From Hungatella sp. UBA3048 (lineage in GTDB: Bacteria; Bacillota; Clostridia; Lachnospirales; Lachnospiraceae), in NCBI GenBank assembly GCA_002367105.1, contig DFCS01000038.1, positions 67,466 to 131,465 on the forward strand: a stretch of DNA of 64,000 nt, in the 5' to 3' direction. Below, in pieces: positions 60,539 through 64,000 of the stretch (its first letter is position 1; each line of letters opens with the position of its first letter). Both the position numbers and the translations under genes were made by a program. Below the pieces are notes generated by a model. It was given only the letters and a program-made list of their open reading frames with translations, was not told the origin of the DNA and made no database searches.

Positions 60539-61077
60539 GCATACATGAAGATGAAAATTTGTTACTGCAGTCTATATATGGGGAATATCAGGGATTGCTC
60601 CGCAGGATAGCGAAAACGCTCAATGTGCCGGACATGGAACTGGATGATGTGGTGCAGGAAACTTTTATTGCATATTTTGAGAATTATTCATTATCATGGT
60701 CAGATACGCGAAAGAAAGGCATGTTAATTAAAATCCTGAAACGTAAATCCATTGACTGCCTCCGTAAGAACGGCCATTACGAAAAGGTGAGCCTGGATGA
60801 GGGAGATGCAGTTAATGAGGTGGCGATGCTTACGAGATATGTGGTCACTGATCCCCTGGATGTGATCCTTGGAGAGGAAGCTCTTTTAAAGATAACCTGG
60901 GAGATTTCCAATATGAGAGAGGAATGGAAGGAAATGGCCATTCTTTATTTCCTGGAACAGCTTACCATTCCTGAAATTTGCGAAATACTAAAAATTCCGG
61001 GAACGGTTTGCCGTTCCCGGATATATCGTACAAGAGTTTGTTTGAAAAAGATCCTTGGTCCTAATTTTCATTTGTAA
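60535..61077 (+). CDS. ECF-like RNA polymerase sigma factor
   Basis: A 180-residue sigma-70-family protein. Region 2 spans about residues 20-85 (MELDDVVQETFIAYFENY), region 4 about 125-175 (EEWKEMAILYFLEQLTIPEI). The helix-turn-helix usually reads P-x-GTV-K-SR; here it reads IPGTVCRSRIYR, with one residue lost before GTV and one gained after. That segment is encoded by a perfect 10+4+10 palindrome (60997-61020). DNA binding may be altered. ATG 60535 overlaps the HIT stop. It ends three bases from the convergent murG. Confidence 0.82.
   Translation: MSIHEDENLLLQSIYGEYQGLLRRIAKTLNVPDMELDDVVQETFIAYFENYSLSWSDTRKKGMLIKILKRKSIDCLRKNGHYEKVSLDEGDAVNEVAMLTRYVVTDPLDVILGEEALLKITWEISNMREEWKEMAILYFLEQLTIPEICEILKIPGTVCRSRIYRTRVCLKKILGPNFHL
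60997..61020. repeat. Perfect palindrome inside the sigma-factor HTH codons
   Basis: CCGGGAACGG-TTTG-CCGTTCCCGG, 10-base arms with a four-base loop, wholly within the coding region for the recognition helix. No T-run follows, so it is not a canonical terminator. Confidence 0.8.
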
Positions 61078-61080
61078 ACG

Positions 61081-62148
61081 CTAATTTTGAACCAGGGATT
61101 CAATCATATCAATAATGGTATCGACCGCATTGTGTAATTCACTTTTTTCCATTTTAGAGATATAAGCCTGCCGGTTGGCAAATGTTTCGCTGATTGCCTG
61201 CAAAAGGGAATCTCCGGTTAGGTTTTCTTCTTCCAGAAGGGAGCTGAAGCCTTGCTTTGCAAAGGATCTTGCATTTAAAATCTGATCCCCCCTGCTGGCG
61301 GCAGCGGAAAGAGGAATCAGGATATTTGGCTTTCTAAGTGCGAGAATTTCACAGATGGAATTTGCCCCGGCCCTTGAGATCATTAGATCAGCAGCAGCAA
61401 AAAGATGTTTTAAAGGGGCATCAACATATTCGTATTGTACATATCCTTCCATTCCGATCAGGCTTTCGTCCAGATTGCCTTTTCCGCAGATATGTATCAC
61501 CTGGTAATTTTTAAGCAGTTTCGGGAGAATGCCCCGTAAGGCGGTATTGACTGTTACGGAACCAAGACTTCCGCCGATAATCAGGATAACAGGCCGGTTT
61601 GCAGACAAACGTGCATATTTTAAACCTGTCTGCCGATCTCCCATTAAAAGCTCTTTCCTTATAGGAGAGCCGGTGAGTACGGCTTTTTCCTTTGGAAGAT
61701 AAGGAAGGGTTTCCGGAAAATTGCAGCAAATTTTCGATGCAGACGAAATACTGAGCCTGTTGGCAAGCCCTGGAGTCATATCTGATTCGTGAATGATAAC
61801 AGGTACCTTGCAGTGTTTTGCAGCCAACACTACGGGAACGGCTACAAAGCCTCCTTTTGAGAAAACCACATCCGGCTTATAATTTTTTATCAGTCTCAAT
61901 GCTTCCCAATACCCTTTTAATACCCGGAAGGGATCAGAGAAGTTTTTAAAGTCAAAATACCGACGGAATTTACCGGAAGAAATGCCGTCATAGGGGATGC
62001 CGGCTCCTTCGATGAGCTTGCGTTCGATTCCCTGGTATGATCCTATATAGTGAATATCGTAATTCCGCTCTTTTAACGAGGGAACTAAAGCCAGGTTCGG
62101 GGTAACATGACCAGCAGTACCGCCGCCGGTTAAGATGATTTTTTTCAT
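61081..62148 (-). CDS. murG: UDP-N-acetylglucosamine transferase to lipid I
   Basis: Membrane-associated GT28 glycosyltransferase of 355 residues that makes lipid II in peptidoglycan synthesis. N-terminal GGGTAGHVTPNLAL, FSKGGFVAVPVVLAA, IHESDMTPGLANR, GGSLGSVTVN and RAGANSICEILA are all diagnostic. GGGAGG precedes the ATG by nine bases. It stands alone, convergent with the sigma-factor gene. Confidence 0.97.
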   Translation of the reverse strand: MKKIILTGGGTAGHVTPNLALVPSLKERNYDIHYIGSYQGIERKLIEGAGIPYDGISSGKFRRYFDFKNFSDPFRVLKGYWEALRLIKNYKPDVVFSKGGFVAVPVVLAAKHCKVPVIIHESDMTPGLANRLSISSASKICCNFPETLPYLPKEKAVLTGSPIRKELLMGDRQTGLKYARLSANRPVILIIGGSLGSVTVNTALRGILPKLLKNYQVIHICGKGNLDESLIGMEGYVQYEYVDAPLKHLFAAADLMISRAGANSICEILALRKPNILIPLSAAASRGDQILNARSFAKQGFSSLLEEENLTGDSLLQAISETFANRQAYISKMEKSELHNAVDTIIDMIESLVQN

Positions 62149-62259
62149 AAAGCGTTGCCTCCCAAATTCGATATACTATTATAGTAAACGTTAGCGATAA
62201 AAAGTCAACCCCAAAGCTTGTGGGAACTTTAGGATAACTTGTATTTAAGAGGTGTGTAC

Positions 62260-62718
62260 GTGGAGAAGGAGAGAAACCATGGAAAAAAATATTCAATTAT
62301 AAAACGGATAAAATATCATTTGTCGTCTCAGGAAAAATTAGAAGCCCATCTGCTTGATTATATGCAGGAGCATCCGGAATTAACACCTGAGCCCCCAGCC
62401 CCGCCTCCCGGTGAATTTCAAACGATTATGGCGGAGCTTAACCGGAGAGGGACAGAAACAGTAATTGGAAAGCAGCTGAGGGTATTGTATTACGGCCACA
62501 GATTAGTAAATTCCATACAAAAGCCGTTCCTCATCGTAATGGTGGTCCTGATTATACTGGCTGCTTCCGCGATCGGGACATCGGCAAAGAAAGCTCATGC
62601 TTATCGTTTGAAAGAAAAGGAAGCCGGTAAGAGCAGAAATGAAGTACTCAAAGCGGACAAGATGTCAAATGCGTATGAAGAAATAAAAGAGCATCTGGGG
62701 ATCGAACTGTTAATTTAA
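62260..62718 (+). CDS. Small single-pass membrane protein of unknown function
   Basis: A 152-residue protein with a basic N-terminus, a Pro-rich stretch (PELTPEPPAPPPGEF, about residues 46-60), one membrane segment (FLIVMVVLIILAASAIG, about 95-112) and a Lys/Glu-rich helical tail. No family recognised. The topology (cytoplasmic N-terminus with a short outer tail) resembles small anti-sigma-like or structural proteins, but no specific motif supports it. The start GTG 62260 follows AGAGGTG; the frame is open seven codons more. A shared terminator follows. Confidence 0.6.
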   Translation: MEKERNHGKKYSIIKRIKYHLSSQEKLEAHLLDYMQEHPELTPEPPAPPPGEFQTIMAELNRRGTETVIGKQLRVLYYGHRLVNSIQKPFLIVMVVLIILAASAIGTSAKKAHAYRLKEKEAGKSRNEVLKADKMSNAYEEIKEHLGIELLI

Positions 62719-62758
62719 CAGCTTGCCCCATAAAATAGACCAGTAAAGTTTATGACAG

Positions 62759-62807
62759 AATACCCGGCGGAAGGGAGAGGATACAAATCTTAAATCCGCC
62801 GGGTATT
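62759..62807. terminator. Bidirectional terminator
   Basis: AATACCCGGCGGA pairs with TCCGCCGGGTATT (13 bases each) around a 23-base loop, between two convergent genes; the flanking T-runs are short. Confidence 0.7.
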
Positions 62808-62851
62808 TCGCTTGTTCAGACATGGGAAAGCGTTGTTTTCTTGATAAATAT

Positions 62852-63211
62852 TTACCGAAGCAGGGACGTCTCCCATTCCTTCTCCTTAAAGCCGACCAGG
62901 ACGAAATCATCGCCTATGATTAAGGGACGCTTGACCAGCATTCCATCGGTCGCCAGGAGATCGATCTGTTCTTTTTCGCTCATGCCGGGCAAAAGCTCTT
63001 TTAAATTTTTTTCCTTATAGATGATTCCGCTGGTGTTAAAAAAACGCTTTATGGGAAGGCCGCTTTTTTGGATCCAGTCTGCGAGCTCTATGGAGTTTGG
63101 GTTCTCTTCTTTGATGTTTCTGGCGTCATATGCTACTTCATGGGCATCTAACCACTTTTTTGCATTTTTGCAGGTACTGCAGGGGGGATACTGTAAAAAT
63201 AAAATACTCAT
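62852..63211 (-). CDS. Spx/ArsC-family thioredoxin-fold protein
   Basis: A 119-residue member of the ArsC/Spx/YffB family. The N-terminal CSTCKNAKKWL has a CxxC pair at about residues 11-14; LVKRPLIIGDDFVLVGFKE near the C-terminus is the usual RP motif. The Arg needed by true arsenate reductases cannot be confirmed, so a redox-sensing regulator (Spx/MgsR-like) is equally likely. It is unrelated to the ars operon in sequence and place. GGAAAGGAGA precedes the ATG. Confidence 0.85.
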   Translation of the reverse strand: MSILFLQYPPCSTCKNAKKWLDAHEVAYDARNIKEENPNSIELADWIQKSGLPIKRFFNTSGIIYKEKNLKELLPGMSEKEQIDLLATDGMLVKRPLIIGDDFVLVGFKEKEWETSLLR

Positions 63212-63244
63212 ATCGGTACATCTCCTTTCGGTTAATAGCGTAAA

Positions 63245-63285
63245 TCCGCAGTGAGGCGGGTGAGTCCGCAGCGCTCATTGCTTTC
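63245..63285 (-). repeat. Short degenerate relative of the 23.9-kb structured element
   Basis: Reverse-oriented CGCAGCGCTCATTGCTTTC (63267-63285) matches 17 of 19 bases of the 5' end of the element (23921-23939), and TCCGCAGTG (63245-63253) matches its 3' end (24051-24059). The interior is only 13 bases here. Both ends in the same order suggest an internally deleted copy. Confidence 0.45.
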
Positions 63286-63369
63286 GTGGATAGTTTACCT
63301 CAAAACGTCTTGAATGAAAAGGGAAGAATTGGAATAAACTATAACAATTAAGGTTTTTTAGGTGAAGGT

Positions 63370-63897
63370 ATGAAATTTCTATTATTTCTGTCTGAGGCGG
63401 CAGTGCCGCTTATCATATTTTACATGGTAGGCTTTGGCATATTGTCCAAACGTCCTGTTTTTGATGATTTTATAGACGGGGCCAAGGAAGGGATGAAAAC
63501 TGTGGCAGGGATCATGCCTACACTCATCGGTCTTATGACCGCAGTGGGGGTGCTCCGTGCCTCCGGTTTTTTGGACTTTCTGGCAAAATGCCTGACAAAG
63601 CCGGCTTCCCTCCTGTTTCTACCCGCGCCGGTCGTGCCGGTGATTTTAGTGCGTCTGGTATCAAACTCGGCTGCCACAGGTCTTGTGCTTGATATTTTTA
63701 AGAAATATGGAACAGACTCCTATATCGGTATGCTGACGTCAGTGATCATGAGCTGTACGGAAACCGTTTTCTATTGCCTGAGTATTTATTTTGGAACCGT
63801 AAAAATAAAAAAGACCCGATATACCCTGGGCGGTGCATTGGCTGCCACGGCAGCGGGCGTAGCCGCAAGTGTCATCATATCCCGTTTTCTGGTATAA
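63370..63897 (+). CDS. spmB: Spore maturation protein SpmB
   Basis: A 175-residue membrane protein with about five segments (nucleoside recognition/GATE domain). It contributes to spore core dehydration and heat resistance. Motifs: FDDFIDGAKEGMKTVAGIMP and LVRLVSNSAATGLVLD, then GTDSYIGMLTSVIMSCTETV. It is normally encoded beside spmA; here no spmA lies upstream on this strand. AGGTGAAGGT precedes the ATG. Confidence 0.92.
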   Translation: MKFLLFLSEAAVPLIIFYMVGFGILSKRPVFDDFIDGAKEGMKTVAGIMPTLIGLMTAVGVLRASGFLDFLAKCLTKPASLLFLPAPVVPVILVRLVSNSAATGLVLDIFKKYGTDSYIGMLTSVIMSCTETVFYCLSIYFGTVKIKKTRYTLGGALAATAAGVAASVIISRFLV

Positions 63898-63946
63898 AAG
63901 GTATTTATTTGATCTGATTTTAAGAATTTCATAAGAATTCAGGTGG

Positions 63947-63975
63947 TTGTCTTGGGATACATAATCATGTATAAT
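63947..63975 (+). promoter_or_regulatory. Promoter leading out of the window
   Basis: TTGTCT (63947-63952), 17 bases, TATAAT (63970-63975). The transcribed gene lies beyond position 64000. Confidence 0.6.
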
Positions 63976-64000
63976 TACGAAGAAGCTTTTATTGTCATAA

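Noticed and set aside
62279..62302. ATG with AAGGAGA seven-codon frame overlapping the small membrane protein gene
   Set aside because: Stops after seven codons; the better explanation is the GTG-started frame at 62260.
1..64000. CRISPR arrays, tRNA or rRNA genes, prophage
   Set aside because: No regularly spaced repeat series, tRNA-like cloverleaf, rRNA stretch or phage structural genes were found by reading both strands.

Overview
The window looks like chromosomal DNA of a spore-forming, glycogen-storing member of the Lachnospiraceae, close to the Clostridium saccharolyticum / Lacrimispora type. Support comes from spoVG and spmB, AGGAGG ribosome sites, family II pyrophosphatase with CBS domains, glgC/glgD pair, DUF2508 and DUF3783 proteins, a clostridial Csp-like subtilase, and a Tad pilus locus with DUF5702, TadE-like and FHA proteins. 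No species-level claim can be made from sequence reading alone. No rRNA, tRNA, transposase or CRISPR array was found. || Layout. 1-8.4 kb: a sugar uptake locus. It has an L-arabinose-type (AraF-like) ABC transporter, an AraC regulator and a 1095-residue DUF5107/TPR protein. They appear tied together by three copies of a direct-repeat operator (AGAGCAA, 21-bp period). 8.7-11.6 kb: pyrophosphatase, flavin reductase and shikimate kinase-like genes. 11.7-15.7 kb: two chemoreceptors. 15.8-20.3 kb: an arsenic operon arsR-acr3-(41-codon ORF)-arsD-arsA-arsC, ending in a 96-bp palindrome. 20.4-22.1 kb: queT behind a preQ1-I riboswitch, then a three-repeat protein of unknown function. 22.3-26.2 kb: murC, a DnaA-box cluster, a 125-nt multi-helix element, then dnaD-like and helicase-loader genes. 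26.2-30.6 kb: an S8 subtilase whose catalytic Ser is Gly, a long PRPP synthetase, and a brnQ gene broken by one amber codon. 30.7-35.1 kb: YhaN/YhaO-type DNA-repair pair and asnS. 35.4-44.7 kb: glycogen synthesis (glgC, glgD, glgB, a GH13 enzyme) interleaved with spoVG, ddh, DUF3783, a phosphotransferase, DUF2508 and an ArsR repressor. 45.0-55.0 kb: an eleven-gene Tad/Flp pilus operon with unusual parts. 55.1-59.3 kb: a zinc-type ABC uptake operon behind a Fur-family regulator, with two perfect operator palindromes around its promoter. 59.4-64 kb: rhomboid protease, HIT protein, ECF-like sigma factor, murG, a small membrane protein, an Spx-like protein, spmB, and a promoter leading out of the window. 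|| The strongest candidates for undescribed biology are the four-helix element with DnaA boxes upstream of the primosome genes (23.7-24.1 kb), the AraC direct-repeat regulon that links sugar uptake to a DUF5107/TPR protein, the Gly-substituted subtilase, and the three-repeat protein at 21.2 kb. Start codons were chosen by ribosome-site spacing; several differ from the longest open frame and this is stated in each entry.
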